Below, piece by piece: positions 26,596 through 35,544 of a stretch of DNA of 64,000 nt (the stretch's first letter is position 1; every line of letters starts with the position of its first letter). Position numbers and translations under genes: made by a program. The DNA comes from a filamentous cyanobacterium ESFC-1 (GTDB taxonomy: Bacteria; Cyanobacteriota; Cyanobacteriia; Cyanobacteriales; Spirulinaceae), in NCBI GenBank assembly GCA_000380225.1, contig KB904821.1:1295053-1359052 (forward strand), in the 5' to 3' direction. The notes below the pieces were generated by a model that saw only the letters and a list, made by a program, of their open reading frames with translations, was not told where the DNA came from and did not search any database.

Positions 26596-27621
26596 TCAAT
26601 AGCGAATCCGGGGGTCAATCAACGCATTCACAATATCAATGGCAATACTCGCGATCACCACAATCACCCCAAAAAACACCATCACCCCTTGTACCGTCGG
26701 ATAATCTCGCAACGAAATCGCCTCATACAAACGATTCCCCAATCCCGGCCAAGAAAATGTCACCTCTGTTAACACCGCCCCACCCAGTAACGCCGCAAAG
26801 GTCAAACCCAACACCGTAATCACCGGAATCAGCGCATTTTTGAGGGCATGAGAGACTAAAATCTTACCCTCAGAAATGCCTCTAGCGCGGGCGGCTTCGA
26901 CATAATCTGATTGTAGAGTTTGCTTGAGATTCACCCGCACAATGCGCTCAAAAATGCCACTGAGGAGGATTCCCAGAGACAAAGCAGGAAGGGCGATATA
27001 ATGCAGCGCGATCGCGAACTCTCCCAAATGCCCTGTCATTAAACTATCTAACACATACAACCCCGTAATCGTCGGCGGCGGTTCAGCCCCCACCGGAAAC
27101 CGCGTCCCCAGAGGAAACCAACCCAACTGCACCGAGAAAATCAACTGAAACACCATCCCCATCCAAAACAAGGGAATCGCATAGGTAATAATGCCAAATA
27201 AGCGCCCCCCAATATCCAAGGGCGTATTTGGGTTAGAAGCCGCAATCATCCCGACTCCCACCCCGACAATCACTGCCACCGCCATGCCAAACGTCGTTAA
27301 CTCCACCGTCGCCGGAAAATGCTGCACAATCACCTCCCACACGGACAAGCCGCGACTGGTAAGGGACGTTCCTAAGTCCAAGCGCAGTAAATCCCCTAAA
27401 TAATCAAAATATTGCAAAAGCAGGGGTTTAGATAAGCCTAACTGTTCTCTGAGGGCTTGTTTTGCCGCTTCTGGGGCGCGGTTGCCCAAAATCGCATCCG
27501 CCGGATCGCCCGGTGTCGCCCGCAACAGCAAAAATACCAGGGTGACAATCGTCCAAATCATCAACGGCGCAAGCAATAGGCGCGTCAAAATGTAATATTG
27601 TAGGGCTTTAGCGCGAGACAT
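26596..27621 (-). CDS. ABC transporter permease, DppB/OppB type
   Basis: 341 residues with about six transmembrane segments. The ABC-interaction (EAA) loop reads YVEAARARGISEGKILVSHA. The N-terminal MIWTIVTLVFLLLRATPGDP and C-terminal segment are typical of peptide/nickel permeases. No binding protein, second permease or ATPase gene is adjacent, so the rest of the transporter must be elsewhere. The start ATG is only 4 nt from an STRR array, leaving no ribosome-binding site. Confidence 0.9.
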   Translation of the reverse strand: MSRAKALQYYILTRLLLAPLMIWTIVTLVFLLLRATPGDPADAILGNRAPEAAKQALREQLGLSKPLLLQYFDYLGDLLRLDLGTSLTSRGLSVWEVIVQHFPATVELTTFGMAVAVIVGVGVGMIAASNPNTPLDIGGRLFGIITYAIPLFWMGMVFQLIFSVQLGWFPLGTRFPVGAEPPPTITGLYVLDSLMTGHLGEFAIALHYIALPALSLGILLSGIFERIVRVNLKQTLQSDYVEAARARGISEGKILVSHALKNALIPVITVLGLTFAALLGGAVLTEVTFSWPGLGNRLYEAISLRDYPTVQGVMVFFGVIVVIASIAIDIVNALIDPRIRY

Positions 27622-27625
27622 ATTT

Positions 27626-27722
27626 TGTTATTGGTTGTTGGTTGTTGGTTGTTGGTTGTTGGTTGTTGGTTATTGGTTATTGGTTGTTGGTTATTGGTTA
27701 TTGGTTGTTGGTTGTTGGTTAT
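27626..27722 (+). repeat. STRR array, TTATTGG/TTGTTGG heptamers, about 14 copies
   Basis: Two-variant heptamer array immediately upstream of the minus-strand ABC permease gene. The junction (on the minus strand CCAATAACAAA then the start) is almost the same as at the kinase gene at 19162. Confidence 0.95.
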
Positions 27723-27869
27723 TAGCTCTACCGTTGTAAATTGGTAATTGGTAATTATTTTTACCGTTGTACATTGTTAATTGTAAATTGTGCATTGATT
27801 ATGCTGATGATTGATGACTGAAAAGCCCACTCCCCCCACTCCCTACTGCCTACTGCCCACTGCCCCTCA

Positions 27870-28136
27870 TTACTGGTGATTGTATTTGAGTTTGAGCCAA
27901 AGCACTGTACTGGCGAGGATAAAGGTAGCTAAATTGGTAAAAATAACGGGAATATCCCCCACGGCGAATCCGTACACAATCCACAAAAAGACCCCAATAC
28001 AAAAAGTTAAAAACATCCCCAACGAGATATCTTTGGCGGATTTGCTTTTCCAGGTTTTGAGGACTTGGGGCAGAAAGGAAATGGTGGTGAGGGTTCCGGC
28101 GAGGAGACCTACAACAGTCATGGGGTTTTCAAACAT
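27870..28136 (-). CDS. SemiSWEET-type sugar transporter (PQ-loop)
   Basis: 88 residues and three transmembrane helices, the size of a bacterial SemiSWEET half-transporter that dimerises to move sugars. The PQ-loop motif SFLPQVLKTWKSKSAKDIS lies near residues 20-38. The ATG at 28136 (MFENPMTVVGLLAG) is preferred over an upstream start 15 codons earlier. Monocistronic. Substrate unknown. Confidence 0.85.
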   Translation of the reverse strand: MFENPMTVVGLLAGTLTTISFLPQVLKTWKSKSAKDISLGMFLTFCIGVFLWIVYGFAVGDIPVIFTNLATFILASTVLWLKLKYNHQ

Positions 28137-28292
28137 AGTTGAAGCGATCGCGTCTAAGTTCTGAGGCCAGATTCTTCCCACTGTATACCGAAAGGCGCGA
28201 TCGCGAAAAAAATCGCACCAGAAACAAACATTCTGATGCGATCTAAACTATTGCAGTTGTCTTGATACGCTCAACATCCTTAGCCGGAAAAA

Positions 28293-29513
28293 TTACGGAG
28301 CGAGGGCGTTACCGCGCAGCAAGCTACCAATGGTTTTAGCCGTAATCTTCATTTGGGTTAAAGGATTGGCCGGAACCACGGTTTTGTACAAATAGCTGTC
28401 GAAGGTCAAACGCTGTACGTCTTTGTCAGAACACATTTCTACAAAGGCTTCGCGAGTGGCATCGGTACGGTAGAAGACCCGTTGTAAGAGGTCTAAGACC
28501 AAGTAGGTCATACCGTATTTCTTATCCCAACGTTTGATGTACAGTTGTAAATCCTGTTCGTTGGGGATGGTTTGACCGCAGTTACTGGTTTCGACGATGG
28601 TTTCCGCGCACATCCGCGCCGATTTGGCCGCAAAGTAAATGCCTTCCCCGGAGGATTTGGTCACCGTCCCGGCAGCATCACCCACAAGGGCTACGCGACC
28701 GCGTACTCGGTGAGGACGGGGATGTTCGGGGATGGGATGGGCTTCAACTTTAATGATTTCGCCACCGACGAGTTTGTGGGCAGCGCGGGCGCGAATCCCG
28801 GCTTGGAGGTTTTTAATCTTGGTTTTGTTAACCTTCATCGTTCCCGTCCCTACGGCAACGTGGTCGTATTTGGGGAAGACCCAAGCGTAGAAATCGGGGG
28901 AAACGTCGTTACCCACATACATTTCCGCCATGTCTTCGTAGTATTGCATACCAGCTTCGGGGAGGCGAATGCGCTCTTGGAAGGCGATCGCGTAGTTGTA
29001 ATCCCCGGCTTCAATGGCTTTGGCGATGCGGGAGTTGGCCCCATCTGCGCCGATGACCACATCTGCTTTTAAGGTTTTCATAATCCCTTGACGCTCGCCG
29101 TTAGAATGGTCGGCGTAGTGCAGGGTATAGGGGTCTGTATTATTTGTCGGAATATCAAGTTGATAAACCGTTCCGTTTATTAAATGTGCGCCTAATTTGG
29201 CAGCGCGATCGCGTAAAAAACCATCGAGAACTTCTCGACGGCACATTCCGATATATTCGTCTTGATTATCTAAATTGATGTCCACTTCAATATTAGAAGG
29301 GGAGATCATTTTCATTTTGCGAACCCGTCGGTCGATGATTTCCGGAGGAAGGTCAAATTCACTGACCATACACAAGGGAATCGCACCGCCACAGGGTTTG
29401 GCATTGTCAAGCTTACGCTCAAATAAATAGGTTTCAATTCCGGCTTTGGCCAAAACTTCGGCGGCAGACGAGCCAGCCGGGCCCGATCCAACAACAGCAA
29501 CCCTTAATACCAA
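28293..29513 (-). CDS. chlP: Geranylgeranyl reductase
   Basis: Flavoprotein of 406 residues that reduces geranylgeranyl groups to phytyl for chlorophyll and tocopherol. The N-terminal dinucleotide-binding motif VAVVGSGPAGSSAAEVLAKAG is followed by PCGGAIPL, VVIGADGANS and GDAAGTVTKSSGEGI, all typical. The start is TTG at 29513, supported by GAGGAG 7 nt upstream. It marks the host as an oxygenic phototroph. Monocistronic, with a 426-bp spacer to the divergent PP2C gene. Confidence 0.96.
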   Translation of the reverse strand: MVLRVAVVGSGPAGSSAAEVLAKAGIETYLFERKLDNAKPCGGAIPLCMVSEFDLPPEIIDRRVRKMKMISPSNIEVDINLDNQDEYIGMCRREVLDGFLRDRAAKLGAHLINGTVYQLDIPTNNTDPYTLHYADHSNGERQGIMKTLKADVVIGADGANSRIAKAIEAGDYNYAIAFQERIRLPEAGMQYYEDMAEMYVGNDVSPDFYAWVFPKYDHVAVGTGTMKVNKTKIKNLQAGIRARAAHKLVGGEIIKVEAHPIPEHPRPHRVRGRVALVGDAAGTVTKSSGEGIYFAAKSARMCAETIVETSNCGQTIPNEQDLQLYIKRWDKKYGMTYLVLDLLQRVFYRTDATREAFVEMCSDKDVQRLTFDSYLYKTVVPANPLTQMKITAKTIGSLLRGNALAP

Positions 29514-29939
29514 GGTCTTTCTCCTCTAAAACTCTGTCATTCCAACGCTTTGCATCGTACCACAGCCCCAAGGAGGCGATCGCGCATTTGCTCAATTTTC
29601 CCGAAACTTGCAACAGAGCTTAACAACTTTTGTTACAAAATTTAATAGTAAAAACAGTATTCTATGGCCCAGTTCTTTCTAAATTGCCCCAAAAACCCAC
29701 CCTAAAGCATTGGCAGAAAAGCTGATTAAGGGTATCATTTACCAACTCTGTTGATTCGCAATTTTATAATCATCTAATTAGGAGCGACGGATCTAAGAGC
29801 GCGACTAAGCTAAAAAATCAAAAATAGAGTTCGGAGGAGGTTTACCGGCCAATTTTGCCAGAAATCCCTATATCTGAAACAATCCACCCAGATTTTTTGC
29901 TTTTGTTGCGGGTTTCGATCTGTTCGGTATTTTGACAGA
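29514..29939. other. Divergent promoter region of chlP and the PP2C gene
   Basis: AT-rich spacer with TTGTTACAAAATTTAA-like sequence near 29625 that may belong to the chlP promoter. No repeat or RNA gene was recognised. Confidence 0.4.
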
Positions 29940-31370
29940 ATGACTGCTGCACCTGTTCCTCGCCATCAACCGCCAGACAACTTCAACAGCCCTGATTCGA
30001 CCAACGAGACCCCCGTCTCGACCCTCAAAGAATTAGTGGCCCGCTTACACCGCGAACAAAATAAGATTCAAAACTTATTAAGTTCGTTAGGGTTTGCCCT
30101 GAGAAGTTTTAACAATCTCAACCAGTTTCTTGAATTAGTCCCCTTAATGGCGGCCCGAGTCACCGATGCCGATGGCGGGGCGTTGGTGCTGTTTAGACCC
30201 AACGGTAAAGTGCGCCTAGAGCAAATCCACTGTCAAGAAGGTTATGCTTGCCAAGACATCCGCCGAGCCATCGAACAGGCGATTCGCCAAAATCCCCAAA
30301 CCCGCTACGCTCAAGCCCAAGTCGGCGATCGCCCCAATTCCACTGCCGCTTATAAAAGCTTAGACCAAGACATTCAGCACCGAGTCGGCACAGATTTAAA
30401 GCTTTTTGGCACCCCCATCTGGATCAAAAGTAAAGAACAAGGCCGGATTTATGTGTTCAGCCATGACCCGGAATTTAGCTGGACGACCATGCGCCAAAAA
30501 TTAGTACAGTTAGTGGCCGATCAAACCGCCGTCGCGATCGCCAATCAACAACTCACCAACGAACTGCGCCAAAAAGAACGCCTCGACCGGGAACTCGAAA
30601 TCGCCTCAGAAATTCAAGTTCACCTCCTTCCTAGCAAATGCCCCCAAATTGACGGCTTAGAGTTGGCCGCGGCTTGCATTACCGCCAATCGCGTCGGCGG
30701 CGATTATTACGACTTTATCCCCACCAACTACGACCGCATTCAGCCCAGCGACCCGGAAAATAAGGGCGTAAACTCGGTTCCCTGGAGCATTGTGATTGGG
30801 GATGTGATGGGTAAAGGGGTTCCGGCGGGGTTAATTATGACCATGACGCGGGGAATGCTGCGGGCTGAAGTGCTAAACCGTCACACCCCCGCCCGGATTT
30901 TGCAACACCTCAATCGGGTCATGTACGATGACTTGGAAAATTCTCATCGTTTTGTAACTCTGTTTTACTCCGAATATGACCCCCAAACCCGGACGCTATC
31001 TTATACCAACGCGGCTCACAATCCGCCGTTGTGGTGGCGGGCCCAAATGGGCAAAATCGAACGGTTGGATACTTGGGGAATGTTGATCGGCTTAGAAGCG
31101 GATTCTCAGTACGAAGATGCGAAAGTTCAGCTTTGCCCAGGGGACACGGTGATTTACTACACCGACGGCTTTACCGATGCCATGAATGCCAATGGCGATC
31201 GCTTTGACGAAGAAAATTTATTACAATCCTTTCAGCAAGCTTGTCAGCAAGGTTACAAGCCGCAGCAGATTGTGGATTATCTTTTTGAGCGGGTTCAGCA
31301 GTTTATTGGGGTGGGAAATCGTCACGGAGATGATATGACTTTGGTCATCTTACAGTTAAAATCTTCCTAA
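29940..31370 (+). CDS. PP2C-type (SpoIIE/RsbU) phosphatase with GAF domain
   Basis: 476 residues. A GAF-like sensory domain (about 55-205) and a short coiled coil (RQKERLDRELEIASEIQ) precede a SpoIIE-type phosphatase (about 230-475). Metal-binding motifs are GGDYYDF, GDVMGKGVPAG, YTDGFTDA and GDDMTLVIL. Such enzymes dephosphorylate anti-sigma-factor antagonists in partner-switching pathways. No STAS or kinase partner is adjacent. A small gene follows after 46 bp. Confidence 0.92.
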   Translation: MTAAPVPRHQPPDNFNSPDSTNETPVSTLKELVARLHREQNKIQNLLSSLGFALRSFNNLNQFLELVPLMAARVTDADGGALVLFRPNGKVRLEQIHCQEGYACQDIRRAIEQAIRQNPQTRYAQAQVGDRPNSTAAYKSLDQDIQHRVGTDLKLFGTPIWIKSKEQGRIYVFSHDPEFSWTTMRQKLVQLVADQTAVAIANQQLTNELRQKERLDRELEIASEIQVHLLPSKCPQIDGLELAAACITANRVGGDYYDFIPTNYDRIQPSDPENKGVNSVPWSIVIGDVMGKGVPAGLIMTMTRGMLRAEVLNRHTPARILQHLNRVMYDDLENSHRFVTLFYSEYDPQTRTLSYTNAAHNPPLWWRAQMGKIERLDTWGMLIGLEADSQYEDAKVQLCPGDTVIYYTDGFTDAMNANGDRFDEENLLQSFQQACQQGYKPQQIVDYLFERVQQFIGVGNRHGDDMTLVILQLKSS

Positions 31371-31416
31371 GTTCTTTGATACTCACAATCGCTCTAGACG
31401 TTTTTGGCAGGATTTT

Positions 31417-31683
31417 ATGCAGGAAAATCATACTTTTATGGAAAATCTCGATATCAACGAAATTAACAGCAGTTTCGATCGTCATATCGCCATGACAGAG
31501 ACCGGATTGCTCAACAACGCTCAATCTTTAGATGGTTTGATTATTGCTCAAAACGTAGAAGACCCGGATGTGATTGGTCAGATGCAAAGTGCGTTTAACA
31601 ATTTTGTCGAGACGGGACAAATTTGGGCGCTGATTATTGGTTTAGTGATTGGTTTCGGCTTCCGTAGTTTGTTGCCTTCTTAA
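31417..31683 (+). CDS. Small single-pass membrane protein, unknown
   Basis: 88 residues. A polar N-terminal part (DINEINSSFDRHIAMTETGL) and one C-terminal hydrophobic helix (IWALIIGLVIGFGFRSLLP). I do not recognise the family. It follows the PP2C gene by 46 bp and precedes argH by 50 bp, so it could be cotranscribed with either. A second in-frame ATG at codon 8 is an alternative start. Confidence 0.6.
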   Translation: MQENHTFMENLDINEINSSFDRHIAMTETGLLNNAQSLDGLIIAQNVEDPDVIGQMQSAFNNFVETGQIWALIIGLVIGFGFRSLLPS

Positions 31684-31733
31684 AACCTTCGTCTCATTCA
31701 TTTTGAATTTAACGTAACTATTTCACCCCAGGC

Positions 31734-33122
31734 ATGACCAAACCTCAAACTTGGAGCGATCGCTTTGAATCAGCTTTACACCCTGCGATCGCTCGTTTTA
31801 ATGCCAGTATTGGCTTTGATATTGAACTGATTGAATACGACCTCACCGGCTCGATTGCTCACGCGAAAATGCTGGCTCATACCGGGATTATTGCCAGCAA
31901 CGAAGCCGAAAGCATTGTGGCGGGGCTAGAGCAAATTCGCAGCGAATACCGCAAAGGCGAGTTTAACCCTGGTATTGATGCCGAGGATGTGCATTTTGCC
32001 GTCGAACGTCGTTTGACCGAGTTAATCGGGGCTGCGGGCAAAAAACTGCACACGGCGCGATCGCGCAACGACCAAGTAGGAACCGACATCCGCTTGTATT
32101 TACGGGATCAAATTCGCCAAATTCAGGGGCGAATCCGCGAGTTTCAGCAAGTTTTGGTAAATTTAGCCGAAAAGCATCTTGAAACCCCGATTCCCGGCTA
32201 TACGCACCTGCAACGAGCGCAACCCGTATCCCTCGCCCATCATCTTTTGGCCTATTTCCAGATGTGCGATCGCGATTGGCAGCGTCTTGATGATGTTTAC
32301 AAACGCACCAATATTTCGCCCCTAGGCTGTGGCGCATTAGCGGGAACTACTTTCCCGATCGACCGCCATTACAGCGCCGATTTGCTGGATTTTGCCGACG
32401 TTTATGGCAATAGTTTGGATGGGGTGAGCGATCGCGACTTTGCCATAGAATTTCTAGCCGCGGCCAGCATTATTATGGTTCACCTGACCCGTCTCAGTGA
32501 AGAATTAATTTTGTGGTCTTCTGAGGAATTTCGCTTTATTACCCTCAAAGATAGCTGTGCGACGGGATCGAGCATTATGCCCCAAAAGAAAAACCCCGAT
32601 GTCCCCGAATTAATTCGCGGCAAAAGCGGACGGGTGTTTGGCCATTTGCAAGGCTTACTCACGATTATGAAAGGCTTACCCTTGGCGTATAACAAGGATT
32701 TGCAAGAAGACAAAGAAGGGCTTTTCGACACCGTAAAAACCATTCAGGGCTGTTTAGAAGCCATGACCGTTTTACTGAGTGAGGGCATTGAATTTCAGCA
32801 AACTCGCCTGGCTGCGGCGGTGGCTGAAGACTTCTCGAATGCCACAGATGTAGCCGATTATCTCGCGGCCAAAGGCGTACCGTTTCGCGAAGCTTATAAT
32901 TTAGTCGGGAAAGTGGTTAAAACCAGCTTGGCCGCCGGGAAATTGCTCAAAGACTTAACCCTAGACGAATGGCAGCAACTCCATCCGAAGTTTGAGCAGG
33001 ATATCTACGACGCGATCGCGCCAACTCAAGTCATTTCTGCCCGCAATAGCTACGGTGGTACGGGTTTCGAGCAAGTCCGCCAAGCCCTGAGTCAAGCGAA
33101 AGCGATTTTAGCGGATCGTTAG
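31734..33122 (+). CDS. argH: Argininosuccinate lyase
   Basis: Cleaves argininosuccinate to arginine and fumarate, the last step of arginine biosynthesis. 462 residues, normal length. The fumarase/aspartase superfamily signature [12 protein letters not shown] holds the catalytic serine loop; [10 protein letters not shown] and [14 protein letters not shown]-like motifs are also intact. No other arg genes are nearby. Confidence 0.97.
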   Translation: MTKPQTWSDRFESALHPAIARFNASIGFDIELIEYDLTGSIAHAKMLAHTGIIASNEAESIVAGLEQIRSEYRKGEFNPGIDAEDVHFAVERRLTELIGAAGKKLHTARSRNDQVGTDIRLYLRDQIRQIQGRIREFQQVLVNLAEKHLETPIPGYTHLQRAQPVSLAHHLLAYFQMCDRDWQRLDDVYKRTNISPLGCGALAGTTFPIDRHYSADLLDFADVYGNSLDGVSDRDFAIEFLAAASIIMVHLTRLSEELILWSSEEFRFITLKDSCATGSSIMPQKKNPDVPELIRGKSGRVFGHLQGLLTIMKGLPLAYNKDLQEDKEGLFDTVKTIQGCLEAMTVLLSEGIEFQQTRLAAAVAEDFSNATDVADYLAAKGVPFREAYNLVGKVVKTSLAAGKLLKDLTLDEWQQLHPKFEQDIYDAIAPTQVISARNSYGGTGFEQVRQALSQAKAILADR

Positions 33123-33157
33123 TATTGGTCATTTGTTCTTTGTCATTAGTCATTGGT

Positions 33158-33280
33158 ACTGCCGTGACACAGCTAAAATGAGGCTAAGCGCGTAGGGTGG
33201 GTTAGGCGGCTAAAAGCGGGCGCTGTGACAGCAATCTCGCTATCCGCCGTAACCCACCCTTTAAATTGTGTCGCAGCAGC
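33158..33280 (+). repeat. Hairpin repeat element, copy C, with inverted termini
   Basis: Left terminus CTGCCGTGACACAG (33159-33172), hairpin arms GGTGGGTTAGGCGG (33196-33209) and CCGCCGTAACCCACC (33244-33258), and right terminus TGTGTCGCAGCAG (33268-33280), which is the inverted left motif. It is the cleanest single copy of the family in the window and sits between argH and the GIY-YIG gene. Confidence 0.8.
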
Positions 33281-33298
33281 TAAAATACTTGAATTTCG

Positions 33299-33328
33299 GT
33301 GCGTTACGCTGCGCTAACAGCACCCTAC
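33299..33328 (+). repeat. GCGTTACGC palindrome, second copy
   Basis: GGTGCGTTACGCTGCGCTAA followed by CAGCACCCTAC, an imperfect palindrome matching the inverse of the unit at 1524-1554. Like that copy it lies beside a GGTGGGTTA hairpin element. Confidence 0.75.
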
Positions 33329-33391
33329 TTAATACTGACAAAAACTGATAAACTGATAAATTAGATAATCAGAGAATAATTCTATCGATTG

Positions 33392-34258
33392 ATGACTTGG
33401 AAACTGTGGCAATGGGTTGAGTTTAAGGAACGAAAAAAGTTACCTCAATGTTCAGGTATTTATATCGTCTCAGATCGAGAAGATTTTATTTGGTATGTGG
33501 GTCAAGCGGCAAACCTACAACAAAGATGGGCAGGCAAAAATCATCACCGTTATCCGCAGTTTATTCGCTCCCATCGTCAACGCAATTATAAAATATACTG
33601 GCAAGCTTTTCCTGCTCTAGAGTTAGACCAGCAAGAGAATTATTACATCAACTTATTAAAGCCAGAATTAAATGGTAATAAAGTCAAAACCTATTTACCC
33701 AAAACGCCTCAAGTCGAACGAGAAATCAAACGGTTATTAAAAGCTTTAGATCGACAAACTATGCTCTGGCCAAAAATTCGTTGTATTCTAGCGGGAGAGT
33801 ATCAAAATAGTCAAAATCGGCATTGTTTTCTATTTATTGTCAATCTCAATGATATCGAGAAAATGCTATCCAAGTCGAAACGTAAACGTTATTCTACTCA
33901 AATTCGACAAGCTTGGGAAATCGCTACAGAATTATGCGGTCGCGATCCACAAAAATATAACCCGTGTAAATTTTTAGCTTATAATTGGGGGAATTATCGC
34001 TTTGAATTTATTGAATTTACCGAGCTAATTCGCTATCTGGAATTAAATCCAGAAATGAGCGATCGCCATCTGGGTTTATGTACGATTTTAGGCGTTCCCA
34101 TCAAAGCTCTCAAAACCACCAAAATTCTCAATACAATTTCACCTGAAACTGAACGTTTTAAACTCGATTGGGAAGATAAAATTCCATTAAAAAATGTTGC
34201 TTATCTCCTTCATCGTCAGTCAGTCCTACAAACTTCAGTCAATCGGGTTTACGCTTAA
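33392..34258 (+). CDS. GIY-YIG nuclease family protein
   Basis: 288 residues. The N-terminal GIY-YIG domain (about 15-85) has SGIYIVSD and IWYVGQAANLQQRW, followed by a conserved Glu region (QQENYYINLLKPELN). The C-terminal ~190 residues are of unknown function. The start is the ATG at 33392, one codon after a TTG. Its AT-rich sequence differs somewhat from neighbours, and mobile-type repeats flank it, so recent acquisition is possible but unproven. Confidence 0.82.
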   Translation: MTWKLWQWVEFKERKKLPQCSGIYIVSDREDFIWYVGQAANLQQRWAGKNHHRYPQFIRSHRQRNYKIYWQAFPALELDQQENYYINLLKPELNGNKVKTYLPKTPQVEREIKRLLKALDRQTMLWPKIRCILAGEYQNSQNRHCFLFIVNLNDIEKMLSKSKRKRYSTQIRQAWEIATELCGRDPQKYNPCKFLAYNWGNYRFEFIEFTELIRYLELNPEMSDRHLGLCTILGVPIKALKTTKILNTISPETERFKLDWEDKIPLKNVAYLLHRQSVLQTSVNRVYA

Positions 34259-34270
34259 AAATCGCGGTAG

Positions 34271-34289
34271 GGGCGTATTTTCTACGCCC
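34271..34289. terminator. Hairpin between convergent genes
   Basis: GGGCGTA and TACGCCC form a 7-bp stem with a 5-nt loop between the GIY-YIG and glycosyltransferase stop codons. No strong T-run on either strand. Confidence 0.45.
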
Positions 34290-34302
34290 AAAAACTTGCT
34301 TT

Positions 34303-35511
34303 TTAAACTTCCTTATCAGGAATAACCGGAGAACGTTCGGTGCGAACCCACTTGCTTTGACGCTTAATCAGAAAAGCGAAATAAAGGGGGATTTTCCCTA
34401 GGACGTAGAAAGGAACCGCCAAAAGGGATTTGCCGGGGATGTCTTTTTGACCGAACTTTGCCCAAGCGCTGATAATACTGAGAAAAATTAAAACCCCCGC
34501 GATCGCGAGTACCCCGAACGGTAGCCAGGACGCACCGAGAAACGCTCCCAACCCTGCCACAATCAACCCCGCACCCCAGGCCATTACCAACAGAGAAAGG
34601 GGCGGTACAACTAAATCTAAGGCGAGGGCAAGCAGGTCAAACCGGAATTGCTTTATCGCTGCAATACTCAAGCGGGGAACTTGCGTGATAAGGGTTTGCA
34701 GATGACCGTGTTCCCAACGGGTGCGTTGGCTTTTTGCCGCTTCACCTTGAGGGGGCAGAATCCCGGTGACTTTAGCCGTTTGACAGAATTGGGGGGGAGA
34801 ACCCGCGATCGCCAAATCTAACCCCAACTGCATATCTTCGACGATGTTACCACTGGCGAGGGGCGCTTGGCGGATAATCTGCCAAGGAAAGGCCATTCCG
34901 GTTCCGGTGAGTAAGCAGGGCAGCCCGAATTGATTTAAACCCCTTGGACGCACTAGGTTTTTCACCAAGAAAGCCAGGGCAGAAACCGAGTCTTTCGGTT
35001 GGGGGTTGGGGGGTTGTTCCATCAGGTACAAGGCTTGTACCGGCAGGTTTTGGGTAGCCGCTTGGGAAGCAATTTTAGCAATCGAACCGGGCAAACAGCG
35101 ACAATCTGCGTCTACCAGAACCACCACTTCCGGGGGATTGGCTTCGAGGTGATTCAAGCCGAAATCGAGGGCATAACCTTTGCCTCGTTGTTCGGTATTA
35201 AAGCGTTCGAGGACAGTTGCGCCTCGGTTGCGGGCAATTTCGGCGGTGTTGTCGCTGCAATTGTCGGCAATGACAACGAGTTGGTTGGGGGATGGAAGTT
35301 GCGGGAGAAGGAAATCTAGAGTTTCGTTAATCACTGCCGCTTCGTCGTGGGCAGGCATGAGGACGTTAAAATCAGGGGGATTGCTGGTTTTGGGGTCGCG
35401 AATGCCGGGAAATAGGGCGGCCCCGCATTCAAGGACGAAAACCGCGATCGGCAATGAGAGCGCGATCGCGAGAATCCCTAAGATAATATTGGTAATTTCA
35501 AGAATAGACAT
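34303..35511 (-). CDS. Membrane glycosyltransferase family 2
   Basis: 402 residues. An N-terminal membrane segment precedes a GT-A domain (about 45-270) with VVIADNCSDNT, the DxD-type VDADCRC and the acceptor motif SQRTRWEHGH. Two to three transmembrane helices follow (about 285-375). This architecture is seen in processive and non-processive polysaccharide synthases. Product unknown. It lies 33 bp downstream of the peptidoglycan hydrolase gene on the same strand and may be cotranscribed. Confidence 0.88.
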   Translation of the reverse strand: MSILEITNIILGILAIALSLPIAVFVLECGAALFPGIRDPKTSNPPDFNVLMPAHDEAAVINETLDFLLPQLPSPNQLVVIADNCSDNTAEIARNRGATVLERFNTEQRGKGYALDFGLNHLEANPPEVVVLVDADCRCLPGSIAKIASQAATQNLPVQALYLMEQPPNPQPKDSVSALAFLVKNLVRPRGLNQFGLPCLLTGTGMAFPWQIIRQAPLASGNIVEDMQLGLDLAIAGSPPQFCQTAKVTGILPPQGEAAKSQRTRWEHGHLQTLITQVPRLSIAAIKQFRFDLLALALDLVVPPLSLLVMAWGAGLIVAGLGAFLGASWLPFGVLAIAGVLIFLSIISAWAKFGQKDIPGKSLLAVPFYVLGKIPLYFAFLIKRQSKWVRTERSPVIPDKEV

Positions 35512-35544
35512 TAGGGCGACTCAATCAGGATCGATATCCCAATT

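Noticed and set aside
28572-29072. 166-residue plus-strand open frame
   Set aside because: Antisense shadow of chlP.
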